NCBI GenBank assembly: GCA_051744925.1
Contig: JBNJDM010000003.1
Coordinates: 1-64,000 of the forward strand
Source: JACKCP01 sp051744925
GTDB lineage: Bacteria; Desulfobacterota; Desulfobacteria; Desulfobacterales; JACKCP01
Length of the DNA: 64,000 bases
Direction of reading: 5' to 3'
Positions within the stretch are counted from its first letter, which is position 1. Each line of letters starts with the position of its first letter. The position numbers and the translations under genes are program-made. Shown piece by piece: positions 17,129 to 24,391 of this stretch. Under the pieces are notes generated by a model. That model ran no database searches. It was given only the letters and a program-made list of their open reading frames with translations, and was not told the origin of the DNA.

Positions 17129-17706
17129 TTATGGTTAAGCTCCGAATTTAACAGTAATTTACTTAAAAAATATTTTTTTATAAAAAAAATAAGAACTAAA
17201 ATTAAATTAAACAAAATTATAAACATAATTGAAGCAGGAATTTTATAATGAAAAAAACCTATTGTTTTAAAATTCTGATCAAAAACAGAATAGTCAATCC
17301 ATATAAGAAAGAAAAACATAGGGAAAAAATAAGTAATTCCAGCATTAAAAAATTTTTCAATTAATATATTTTCGTAAGCCTTGTCAGCAGAATCGTTTAT
17401 TCCTTTTTTCAAACTCTGCTTAAGTTTTTTTTCTTCAATATCATCGAGATATTTTAATGATGATATTTTTTCTTTTAACTCTTTATCATATTCTTTGGTT
17501 TTTTTTTCTTTAAAATAAAATGAAAGACAGGTGCTGACTAAAGCGCAAACAAAAGATACTGTAAAAAGAAAAACCATATCTCCGGCTTTAATAAACGGGG
17601 AAAATATAAATTGCATAAAATAATCAATAACATTGATTACAGGTATAATAAATCTATATAAAACAAAGTCTAAAATTAAATTTATTATATCTAAAATAAA
17701 ATCCAT
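17125..17706 (-). CDS. Small membrane protein with Oxa1/DUF106-like topology, unknown
   Basis: A 193-residue protein with hydrophobic residues 1-35, a membrane segment at 44-64, a charged coiled coil at 66-118 (FKEKKTKEYDKELKEKI onward), and two more membrane segments at 119-138 and 157-177. Membrane helix, cytoplasmic coiled coil, then a helix pair is the layout of the DUF106/Oxa1 superfamily. I infer a distant likeness only, since no conserved residues prove it. The phenylalanine content is very high. It overlaps the HGG membrane protein by 4 nt and follows the TauE gene by 146 nt on the same strand. It may help insert or hold its membrane neighbours. Confidence 0.7.
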   Translation of the reverse strand: MDFILDIINLILDFVLYRFIIPVINVIDYFMQFIFSPFIKAGDMVFLFTVSFVCALVSTCLSFYFKEKKTKEYDKELKEKISSLKYLDDIEEKKLKQSLKKGINDSADKAYENILIEKFFNAGITYFFPMFFFLIWIDYSVFDQNFKTIGFFHYKIPASIMFIILFNLILVLIFFIKKYFLSKLLLNSELNHK

Positions 17707-17732
17707 GTCTTTATCAGCCTTTTAGTACTTTA

Positions 17733-17751
17733 CCCGGCTTATTAAGCCGGG
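17733..17751. other. Stable hairpin between TauE and membrane-protein genes
   Basis: Perfect 8-bp stem CCCGGCTT/AAGCCGGG with an ATT loop. No T-run follows on either strand, so it is not a classical terminator. It could act as an mRNA processing or stability element in the gap between the TauE gene and the 193-residue membrane protein, lowering or separating expression. Confidence 0.5.
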
Positions 17752-17782
17752 CAGTGAGTACAACGTATGAATGGAGGACTAT

Positions 17783-17851
17783 ATGTCTGAGGCCAGGGAA
17801 ATATATTATTTGTACAAAGTCTTATCTTTTTATTTCCCTGATCAGAGATAA
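17783..17851 (+). CDS. Possible 22-residue small ORF opposite the TauE operon
   Basis: ATG with GGAGG five bases upstream, reading MSEAREIYYLYKVLSFYFPD and two more residues. It runs against all its neighbours and lies inside an inverted repeat (CAGGGAAATA at 17794 and TATTTCCCTG at 17831). The good ribosome site is the only support, and the palindrome may be the real function. It ends two bases before the TauE stop codon on the other strand. No homologue is known to me. Confidence 0.2.
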   Translation: MSEAREIYYLYKVLSFYFPDQR

Positions 17852-17852
17852 T

Positions 17853-19505
17853 TTATCTTAAAAACGGTACTGCACCCGTATATTTAAGAAAAACTATAAA
17901 CAATATTACAGCAAGCGCGCGCTTTAGAAAAATTTCCGGAAGTTTTTTCTGAATTTTAGGACCTATTTTACCGCCGATTATTGCACCAGCTGCAATAAGA
18001 GCAGCCATTATCCAGTCAGGCTGGTATCCGTCTACAAAATACTTTGCAATACCGCCCACAGAGTTGGCAAATGTACCGCACAAGGAAATAGGAACAGCTA
18101 TATACATTGGATAACCCATTACAGAAGTCATAAAAGGAACAAGCATGAATCCGCCGCCTACACCAAATGCCGATGCAATACATCCGATAAGAATACCGCC
18201 GATAAACAATACCAGAGGATTTGCCTTGAAAGATTCTCCCCAGAAGCTGAAAGAAAGCTTGGTTAAAGACCATTTCTTATCAAGGGAAATTTTACCCATC
18301 TGAGCAGCTCTGCCTTCTTCTTTGGCTTTTTTAATTTCTTCATCAAATTTTTTAACAATAGCGTTAATAGCCTGCTTTTTTTCAATCGATTTTTTTGTTG
18401 ATTCAAGCCATAGTTTAATAAAAAGAACCAGACAGAAAAAACCAAGATAAAATTTATATGCCTTCATTGGAAGATATTTTGCTGAATACTCCGGACCAAT
18501 CCAGTATGCACCTATAATAATACCTGTTACAAAAAAGAGGGCTACCGGCCATGCAAGCCTGCCTTCTTTAAAATATGTCCAGACAGATGTTATTGGAGAA
18601 CAAAGTGTTAAAAACATGTTTGTCGGTTTTACTGCATTAGCACCATTAATACCGACCATACCATTGGTGCCGATTACTGTTATCTGAAATGCTGCTGTAA
18701 AAAGGCCGCCTGCAGCTCCTACAATTACAAACATAGTACCTATAATAAAAGCTCCAATAAAAACAACCAGAGGATTCATATAAGTACCTCCTATAGCAAA
18801 ATAAAAACCTCTTTTCTGTACATTTACAGTGTCTTCCATATTTCCGTTTACATAAAGATCCAGCTTTGTTTCAGGAGGTATTTTGTCACTTATTTTAAAT
18901 GAAGCGCTGTATTCACCTGTTTCTTTATCAAGGGATATTTCAACATCTTCATTCCATGATTTTGAATCATCAGGACCCATTATCATTCTGGCATTTCCAC
19001 CGCCTATGGGCATCTCTTTTGAAACAGTATTAATTCCAAACTGATCTTCATGTGTAAAAGTAAGAAACTCCCACTGCTCTTTTGTATCAACTGAACCAAG
19101 CAACTTTTTTGCGTCTTCAGGGATATTTTCCCATTTATTAATTTTGTTTACTTCAATATCCCACCTGAAAGGTTTAAACCATCTGCCTTTTGATACAGTC
19201 TTTGGAGTTGCAAAAGATTTTGGAGATGTTGTCAGAACATAATAAACTGGAGGAATTTCGGTATCCCCAAACATCTCCCTGAGCTTTTCTTTTTCCTGTG
19301 ATCCGACTGAATCATCAGCTTTAAATAATTTTTTGGAACTTAAAACAAGATAAAGATCTTCTTCCGGAGCAATTTTTCCGCTTACCTCTATTTTTTCTCC
19401 AGCTTCAGGTTTTTTATCTGATATATCAGCAGCAGATAATACCCAGGGTAAAAAAAATACAGATAGAATTAAAAAAAGTGTTAATAATTTTATCCTTTTA
19501 AACAT
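17853..19505 (-). CDS. TauE/SafE-family sulfite/sulfonate exporter with large exported domain
   Basis: A 550-residue membrane protein. Residues 1-25 are a signal peptide, about 26-235 form an exported mostly-beta domain, and the rest is the TauE/SafE anion exporter. Its two repeats are GAAGGLFTAAF with GINGANAVKPTN, and GVGGGFMLVPFMTSVMGYP with ISLCGTFANS, joined by a charged loop around 375-415 (KKSIEKKQAINAIVKKF). TauE/SafE proteins export sulfite, sulfonates or related organic anions; the substrate here is unknown. A sigma-54 promoter lies 5' of it with an expected leader of about 40 nt. It leads a same-strand run with two small membrane proteins, a kinase and a sigma-54 activator. Confidence 0.88.
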   Translation of the reverse strand: MFKRIKLLTLFLILSVFFLPWVLSAADISDKKPEAGEKIEVSGKIAPEEDLYLVLSSKKLFKADDSVGSQEKEKLREMFGDTEIPPVYYVLTTSPKSFATPKTVSKGRWFKPFRWDIEVNKINKWENIPEDAKKLLGSVDTKEQWEFLTFTHEDQFGINTVSKEMPIGGGNARMIMGPDDSKSWNEDVEISLDKETGEYSASFKISDKIPPETKLDLYVNGNMEDTVNVQKRGFYFAIGGTYMNPLVVFIGAFIIGTMFVIVGAAGGLFTAAFQITVIGTNGMVGINGANAVKPTNMFLTLCSPITSVWTYFKEGRLAWPVALFFVTGIIIGAYWIGPEYSAKYLPMKAYKFYLGFFCLVLFIKLWLESTKKSIEKKQAINAIVKKFDEEIKKAKEEGRAAQMGKISLDKKWSLTKLSFSFWGESFKANPLVLFIGGILIGCIASAFGVGGGFMLVPFMTSVMGYPMYIAVPISLCGTFANSVGGIAKYFVDGYQPDWIMAALIAAGAIIGGKIGPKIQKKLPEIFLKRALAVILFIVFLKYTGAVPFLR

Positions 19506-19556
19506 TTTATTCTCCTTTATAAAAAAACCATTAAAATTTTATTGAAACCATAACAA

Positions 19557-19572
19557 AGCAATTGATGTGCCA
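19557..19572 (-). promoter_or_regulatory. Sigma-54 promoter of the TauE gene
   Basis: On the minus strand the sequence reads TGGCAC-ATCAA-TTGCT, an exact match to TGGCAC-N5-TTGCW with GG and GC ten bases apart. The predicted start of transcription is near 19547, giving a leader of about 42 nt to the TauE ATG. A sigma-54 activator is encoded at the far end of the same gene run. Confidence 0.8.
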
Positions 19573-19762
19573 GATTCAAGTTCAAAACCTACAACTAGTT
19601 AAACCACTGTTTTAAAAGGATATATAATTAAAAGCTTTTTCAGTACCAAAGAAAAGATATAAGAATTAAGATACAAATAGGTTAAATTTTATGCACATTA
19701 ATCAATTCTTACTTTTTATAGCCTTATTTGCAAGGTTATAAAAATTGAAACTTTTTTTATGC

Positions 19763-19784
19763 TATGCATAATATTTTATGCATA
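19763..19784. promoter_or_regulatory. Palindrome, candidate activator site
   Basis: TATGCATAA, then TATT, then TTATGCATA: perfect 9-bp arms with a 4-nt spacer. It is about 135 bp before the predicted start of the DUF169 transcript and about 225 bp before that of TauE. Location and symmetry suit a dimeric enhancer-binding protein, possibly the response regulator encoded nearby. Binding is inferred. Confidence 0.5.
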
Positions 19785-19882
19785 CATATATAATAAAAGA
19801 GCTAAAACAAGGACTTTTACTGTCAAAAAGCCCAAAACTTAGCATAAACTAAAGTGTTTTGCTATTATTAAGGTATATTATC

Positions 19883-19898
19883 TGGCATAAAAATTGTA
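19883..19898 (+). promoter_or_regulatory. Sigma-54-like promoter of the DUF169 gene
   Basis: TGGCA-TAAAAA-TTGTA, with GG and G spaced by ten bases as in -24/-12 promoters. It differs from consensus by T for C after TGGCA and by GT for GC at -12. The predicted start near 19909 gives a 37-nt leader. The same 17-base pattern, with one change, recurs before the small-RNA candidate near 43.06 kb. Confidence 0.5.
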
Positions 19899-19945
19899 TA
19901 GTATTTTAGGAATTTAAATTTTAATCAAATCCAAGGATTAATATA

Positions 19946-20740
19946 ATGAATACAGAAATGACATACACTAAAGCATTTGAAACTTTAATATGGAATTTCA
20001 GGCTCGATTTTGACCCTGTTGGCATTAAATTTGTTTTTGATGAATCAGAAATTGACAAACTGCCTATTACCCATACAGCTAAACCAAAGCTATCTTTCTG
20101 CCAGTATCTTGCAGCGGCAAGGTCAGCAAAACACTCTCTTTTTCTTAAACCAGGACAATGTGCGTGTAAAAATGCCCAGCCTGTTTTCGGCTTTAGATCT
20201 CTTGATAAAGAAACGGACTGTAAAAACCATAAAAAATATCTCCTGGATGATGATCTTTCATGGCAGGCTCCACAGGAAAAAGCAAGACTTGAGGAAGGCA
20301 GCTGCCATGGAATATATATGGCTCCTTTAAATGAATTTGATAAAATTGATGCAGATCCTGATGTAGTATTTATGATGGTTGTTCCTTACCAGGCATATCA
20401 TATTTTAAATGATTATATGGGTGCAATGCACAAACCGAATCTGTCTTTTTTTGCCACACCTAATTCAGCTGTATGTTCAGGAAGTGTTTATGCATACAAA
20501 AATAAGACTGCAAATATGAACACTATGTGTGCTGGTTCAAAAGCATCCGGAAAAACTGAAATGAACTATATGAATCTTTTTATTCCTGGTGATCAGATTC
20601 TTCAGACAGTTGAGCAGCTGGAAAAAAGAATTGAAGTAACAGGCGGCCCCTCCCTTCTTGGTGCTGGTGGACAACCATGGCCCGGACTTGATGTATGTTC
20701 AGGATGTCCGATAGTAAAATTTACTGAAGTTGAAAAATAA
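19946..20740 (+). CDS. DUF169 family protein
   Basis: A 264-residue cytosolic protein of the DUF169 family, common in anaerobes and without a known reaction. Typical parts are DFDPVGIKFVFDE near the start, SFCQYLAAARS, PGQCACKNAQPVFGF, and the C-terminal CSGCPIVKF. The repeated cysteines (QCAC, CSGC) suggest metal or cofactor binding, but this is inference. It is divergent from the TauE exporter across a sigma-54 control region and has its own sigma-54-like promoter, so the two are probably induced by one signal. Its 3' side carries two hairpins. Confidence 0.9.
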   Translation: MNTEMTYTKAFETLIWNFRLDFDPVGIKFVFDESEIDKLPITHTAKPKLSFCQYLAAARSAKHSLFLKPGQCACKNAQPVFGFRSLDKETDCKNHKKYLLDDDLSWQAPQEKARLEEGSCHGIYMAPLNEFDKIDADPDVVFMMVVPYQAYHILNDYMGAMHKPNLSFFATPNSAVCSGSVYAYKNKTANMNTMCAGSKASGKTEMNYMNLFIPGDQILQTVEQLEKRIEVTGGPSLLGAGGQPWPGLDVCSGCPIVKFTEVEK

Positions 20741-20785
20741 TTTTTTAAGATATTAACTCCTCTTAAAAGTTAATAAACTCCTTTA

Positions 20786-20838
20786 ATCATAAAATAACCT
20801 TTTATGATCCGGTGCAGAAAGTTTTTACTTTCTGCACC
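20786..20838 (+). terminator. Two adjacent hairpins after the DUF169 gene
   Basis: The first hairpin is ATCATAAAA/TTTTATGAT with a 5-nt loop. Two bases later comes a perfect 12-bp stem GGTGCAGAAAGT/ACTTTCTGCACC with a TTTT loop. The second is very stable but is followed by GCCCCACTC and not by a T-run, so termination by the usual mechanism is doubtful. It may instead protect the DUF169 transcript end or be a protein-binding palindrome for the next gene. Confidence 0.5.
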
Positions 20839-20889
20839 GCCCCACTCTTTATATTCCGAATGATTTCATCTTCAGTTTATTTACATCTC

Positions 20890-20917
20890 TTGCAATTAAG
20901 AAATTCTAAGGTATAAT
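20890..20917 (+). promoter_or_regulatory. Sigma-70-type promoter
   Basis: TTGCAA, a 16-nt spacer and a perfect TATAAT lie 24 nt before the PAS-like zinc protein gene. GGGAGGAA provides its ribosome site. The short distance suggests a leader of about 15 nt. Confidence 0.55.
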
Positions 20918-20940
20918 TTAAGTACAACCAGGGAGGAAAT

Positions 20941-21483
20941 ATGAGTTATATAACCTACAGAATAAACAGCTCTTATGAAATTGTATATACATCATCAATG
21001 TGGAATTCTTTTGCAAAGGGAAATCATGGAGAAGACAACACAAACAAAATGGTCATGAATAATAATTTAATGGATTTTATAAGTGATCCTGAAACCCGTG
21101 AAATCTATAGAATGCTTGTTGAAAAGGCTAAAAAAACAAAACATACAGTCAAAGTTCCTTTCAGGTGTGACTCTCCCGAAGACAGGAGATTTCTTGTGAT
21201 GGAGATAGAACAACTTGAAAACGGGCTTATTGAATTCAGATCAATTCTTAAAAAATCTGAAAAGCGAAAAACAGTAAGGCTTCTTGAACGAAACATTCCA
21301 AGAAATGATGATTTTGTTAAAATATGCAGCTGGTGCAAAAAAGTTTATATTCCTGAAACTGATTCATGGGCAGAAGCAGAAGAAGCAGTAATACATATGA
21401 AACTTTTTGAAATGGATAAACTTCCGAGTCTAACTCACGGTATATGTGACAAATGTTACAATGATCTTAGAGAAGCTATTTAG
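20941..21483 (+). CDS. PAS-like sensor protein with C-terminal zinc-binding segment
   Basis: A 180-residue soluble protein. Residues 1-110 look like a PAS-type fold (YRINSSYEIVYTSSMWNSFA, then ILKKSEKRK after the last strand). Residues 128-180 carry ICSWCKKVYIPETDSW and THGICDKCYNDL, two CxxC pairs that should hold a zinc ion. This tail is often attached to PAS or GAF signalling domains in delta-type proteobacteria. It has no output domain such as a kinase or cyclase. It therefore probably works by protein contact, for example as an adaptor for a kinase. It has its own promoter and is convergent with the PabB/C gene. Confidence 0.75.
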   Translation: MSYITYRINSSYEIVYTSSMWNSFAKGNHGEDNTNKMVMNNNLMDFISDPETREIYRMLVEKAKKTKHTVKVPFRCDSPEDRRFLVMEIEQLENGLIEFRSILKKSEKRKTVRLLERNIPRNDDFVKICSWCKKVYIPETDSWAEAEEAVIHMKLFEMDKLPSLTHGICDKCYNDLREAI

Positions 21484-21607
21484 TTGCTGAATAAAAACTC
21501 TTTTTTTTATTAGTTCTTAAATTAAATCGAGTTTAAACTTAAAGATACCCGCGTATTTTTGATGTCAAAATTTTCATCTTCCTTTCAGACAAATAATATT
21601 CAGCTTA

Positions 21608-23344
21608 TTACGACATATCTGCATTTATAAATCCACGGACTGAATTAATAAGATAAATTTTATCAGCATTTTTAAGATCTTTTTTTAAAATCATCTTTTC
21701 AGAAACAATATTTTTATCCAGAAGATAATTACGCATAGTTCCGGGAAGAAGTCCGGCTTTTGAAAACGGGGTATAAAGTTTTTCATTTTTTTTAATTACT
21801 ATATTTGCAAAGCAGGTTTCAGTTATATTATTATTTTCATTAAAAAGAACAATATCATTAAACTCAGGATGTTTTTTTAAAATATTATTATAAAAACTTC
21901 TGTTTGTTGTTTTGTGGTATAAAAATCTGTTTTTTGAATCTACAGGCTCATCTGCTAAACATATTTTCCAGGTTGTTTTATTATCAAGAGGATTTTTTTC
22001 AAGCAGATTTTCTTCATATTCAATATTTCCGAATCTGTCACATAAAAGCCTTACCCTTAAAAACTCTTCTGATCTGAAATTTTTAAAAAATTGTAAAAGA
22101 TTATTTTTTTTAAGCTCAAAAGAAAAGTACTCTGCAGAATCAAGAATTCTTTTTATATGATATTTTTCAAGATAAAAACCATTGCCCGGAATATAAAGTA
22201 AAGTTTCAAGAAGCTTAAATTCAGGCTCAGGCTCAGAAATTATTAGAGCTTTGCTCTGGCATTCTTTATACTCCTTTTTAGCAGAAGAATCCCAGACAAT
22301 TCCTCCACCTGTTCCGTAAAACGCTTTTTTATTTTGTTTATTAATATACATGGTTCTTATTGCAACATTAAAAAGAGATTTTCTGCCGGGCTCAATAAAA
22401 CCAATAGTCCCTGTATAAACACCCCGGGGATTTTTTTCTGTATGATTTATATATTCCATAGATTTAATTTTAGGTGCGCCTGTTATTGAAGCACATGGAA
22501 ACATTGCCTCAAAAATTTCACAAACAGATTTATCTGTTGTGCATGTAACTTTAGATGTCATTTGAAAAACTCTTGAATATTTTTCGATTTCAAAAAGCTT
22601 ATCTGTATTAACACTTGATATTTCGGCAATTTTTCCCATATCGTTTCTGATCATATCAGTAATCATTACATTTTCTGCTCTGTCTTTTTCTGAAGTATAA
22701 AGTTCATTTTTTCTCAGGCTGTCTTCTATATTATTTCTTCCCCTCTGGATTGTTCCTTTCATAGGTTTTGAAATAAGTTTATTTTTATCAAGCTTAAAAA
22801 AAAGTTCCGGAGAACCGCTTAAAACTGAAAAATCAGGTGTATCTATGAATGCCGAATATTTTGAATCAAGATGTGAAAAATTATTAAAAAAAACTGAAAA
22901 AGGGTCATCTTTAAAATCGGTTTTAAGATTAAACGTATAATTCAGCTGATAAATATCGCCTTTAAATATTTTTTCTTTTATAAAATCGATTTTATTTTTG
23001 TATTCCTGGTAATCAAAAGGAAGTTCCCAGTTTAAAAAATATTCGGCTTTGCTTAAATTACCAAACAAAATATGGTGTGGGATAATCTCTTTTTTTTTAA
23101 ATATTCCAAACCAAAATTCATCACAATAATCTTTTTTATTAACTGAAAAATTGGGATCAAAAGCTCTTGATGCTTCATAACTTAAAAAACCGGCAACATA
23201 AAACCCTTTTAAAGTCATATCCTCTATATAAGAAAAAGCTTTTTTTATATTTTTATAATTATCTGATCTTATTATTTCAACAGGTTTATTAAACAATACC
23301 CAGCTGTTGCTGTTATTTTTAAATATTACACAGTTTTCAAGCAT
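21608..23344 (-). CDS. pabB: Fused aminodeoxychorismate synthase component I and lyase (PabB-PabC)
   Basis: One chain for two steps of p-aminobenzoate and folate synthesis. Residues 1-370 are the PabB part: KPMKGTIQRGRN holds the lysine that marks aminodeoxychorismate synthase and not anthranilate synthase, followed by MITDMIRNDMG and GAPKIKSMEYI. Residues 375-578 are the class IV aminotransferase-fold lyase (LLETLLYIPGNGFYLEKYH, HKTTNR with the PLP lysine, ETCFANIVI, LLPGTMR). The total of 578 matches known fusions. The glutamine amidase partner PabA is not in this window. The upstream region is shared with a divergent HD-GYP gene. Confidence 0.92.
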   Translation of the reverse strand: MLENCVIFKNNSNSWVLFNKPVEIIRSDNYKNIKKAFSYIEDMTLKGFYVAGFLSYEASRAFDPNFSVNKKDYCDEFWFGIFKKKEIIPHHILFGNLSKAEYFLNWELPFDYQEYKNKIDFIKEKIFKGDIYQLNYTFNLKTDFKDDPFSVFFNNFSHLDSKYSAFIDTPDFSVLSGSPELFFKLDKNKLISKPMKGTIQRGRNNIEDSLRKNELYTSEKDRAENVMITDMIRNDMGKIAEISSVNTDKLFEIEKYSRVFQMTSKVTCTTDKSVCEIFEAMFPCASITGAPKIKSMEYINHTEKNPRGVYTGTIGFIEPGRKSLFNVAIRTMYINKQNKKAFYGTGGGIVWDSSAKKEYKECQSKALIISEPEPEFKLLETLLYIPGNGFYLEKYHIKRILDSAEYFSFELKKNNLLQFFKNFRSEEFLRVRLLCDRFGNIEYEENLLEKNPLDNKTTWKICLADEPVDSKNRFLYHKTTNRSFYNNILKKHPEFNDIVLFNENNNITETCFANIVIKKNEKLYTPFSKAGLLPGTMRNYLLDKNIVSEKMILKKDLKNADKIYLINSVRGFINADMS

Positions 23345-23498
23345 TAAAACAAGTTAACCTTTAATTATAAATATTTTTAAAAATTTATGTATCCCGTAAA
23401 TATCTAAAATACTTAATTTAGAAAAGATTATTTTTCTAAAATCTGGAATTAACTTAATCTGTAAAAAATTTTATCTGTTTAATAAATTAATGCTAGCT

Positions 23499-23514
23499 GT
23501 TAGATATATCTAAC
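23499..23514. promoter_or_regulatory. 16-bp perfect palindrome, operator candidate
   Basis: GTTAGATATATCTAAC, a perfect palindrome ending six bases before the -35 element of the HD-GYP promoter. The position suits a repressor or activator of that gene, or of the divergent pabB/C gene. No matching site was seen elsewhere in the window. Confidence 0.45.
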
Positions 23515-23520
23515 TTTTAA

Positions 23521-23549
23521 TTGACAAAAAAATTGATACGATATATTCA
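23521..23549 (+). promoter_or_regulatory. Sigma-70-type promoter of the HD-GYP gene
   Basis: A perfect TTGACA and a 17-nt spacer before a weak TATTCA. It lies 43 nt ahead of the HD-GYP start codon, which has AGGAGG upstream. The weak -10 together with the palindrome just upstream suggests a regulated promoter. Confidence 0.4.
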
Positions 23550-23591
23550 CAAAAAAGATAGGCATAACTAACAATATTCAGGAGGTTAATA

Positions 23592-24266
23592 ATGAGCGGT
23601 AATCCGCCTTTGAAAACAAAATTTATATTTGGTGAATTTAAACCGGTTTGCCAGACCTGTCCGGTTCTTCCAAAATATTCAGATCTTCTTCATGAGTTTG
23701 CAGCGTCACTTGGAAAAGCACTTGATGCAAGAGACAGCTCCACAAAAGAGCACTCAAATCAGGTAGCTGATATATCTTCAATTTTATCAAAATCTTTAAA
23801 GCTTAAAAATGAACAGATTGAAGTGATTCACATGGCAGGTCATCTTCATGATATTGGAAAAATAGGAATTTCAGATGAAATACTTTTTAAAAAAGGACCA
23901 CTTACTTCAAAAGAATGGGAAACAATTAAAAAGCATCCTGAAACAGGAGCTGAAATTGTTTCAGGAATCAAGGGATTTTTAGAAAAAAATTCTATAAAAG
24001 ATATTATTCTTCACCACCATGAAAGATTTGACGGCAAAGGTTACCCTTTTGGACTTAAAGATTATGACATTCCCATTGGCGCAAGAATTATAGCTCTTGC
24101 CGATTCTGTTTCTGCAATGGCGCAGAACAGACCTTACAGAAAAAAATCAGATTTTGACAGCATAGTATCAGAAGTATTTAAAAACTCTTCTTCACAGTTT
24201 GACCCCATGGTCGTAAATGCATTCACCAAAAACCTTGAAATAATTGAAAATTATTTAATGAGGTAA
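23592..24266 (+). CDS. HD-GYP domain phosphohydrolase, probable c-di-GMP phosphodiesterase
   Basis: A 224-residue protein that is nearly all HD-GYP domain. Metal ligands and signature are GHLHDIGKIG, HHHERFDGKGYP and GARIIALADSVSAMAQNRPYRK; the usual DAMT reads SAMA. The short N-terminus has a CQTCPVLPKY motif that could bind metal but is not a full sensor. HD-GYP domains with an intact GYP motif usually linearise cyclic di-GMP, so it probably lowers this messenger. Expression seems regulated (palindrome beside the promoter). A 40-codon reading frame starts three bases after the stop. Confidence 0.9.
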   Translation: MSGNPPLKTKFIFGEFKPVCQTCPVLPKYSDLLHEFAASLGKALDARDSSTKEHSNQVADISSILSKSLKLKNEQIEVIHMAGHLHDIGKIGISDEILFKKGPLTSKEWETIKKHPETGAEIVSGIKGFLEKNSIKDIILHHHERFDGKGYPFGLKDYDIPIGARIIALADSVSAMAQNRPYRKKSDFDSIVSEVFKNSSSQFDPMVVNAFTKNLEIIENYLMR

Positions 24267-24268
24267 AT

Positions 24269-24391
24269 ATGGAAATTACAGAATTCACATCTTCAGGTAA
24301 AAGAAAAAAACTATATCAGATAAAAGGTCATTATCACTGCTCAATAGTAGGAACATGCATAAGCCTTAAAGAGCTTAATAAAATCAATTAA
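24269..24391 (+). CDS. Possible truncated gene coupled to the HD-GYP gene
   Basis: A 40-residue frame (MEITEFTSSGKRKKLYQIKG, then HYHCSIVGTCISLKELNKIN). It starts three bases after the HD-GYP stop, with AGGT upstream, and ends within the 3' end of dctM on the other strand. The HxHCxxxGTCxS string recalls the opening of a longer bacterial family that I cannot name. The frame therefore looks like the first part of a gene whose rest was lost when the TRAP operon came to lie here. It may also be a genuine small zinc-binding protein. Confidence 0.45.
   Translation: MEITEFTSSGKRKKLYQIKGHYHCSIVGTCISLKELNKIN

Larger units (their letters stand above)
19506..19945. other. Divergent sigma-54 control region between TauE and DUF169 genes
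   Basis: A 440-nt AT-rich gap with no gene. It holds a full-consensus sigma-54 promoter toward TauE, a sigma-54-like promoter toward DUF169, a 13-bp imperfect hairpin with arms at 19713-19725 and 19732-19744 (TTTTTATA and TATAAAAA ends), and a perfect 9-bp palindrome at 19763-19784. The palindrome lies about 100 bp before the DUF169 -24 element and about 190 bp before the TauE -24 element, both workable distances for enhancer-type activators. Confidence 0.65.
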
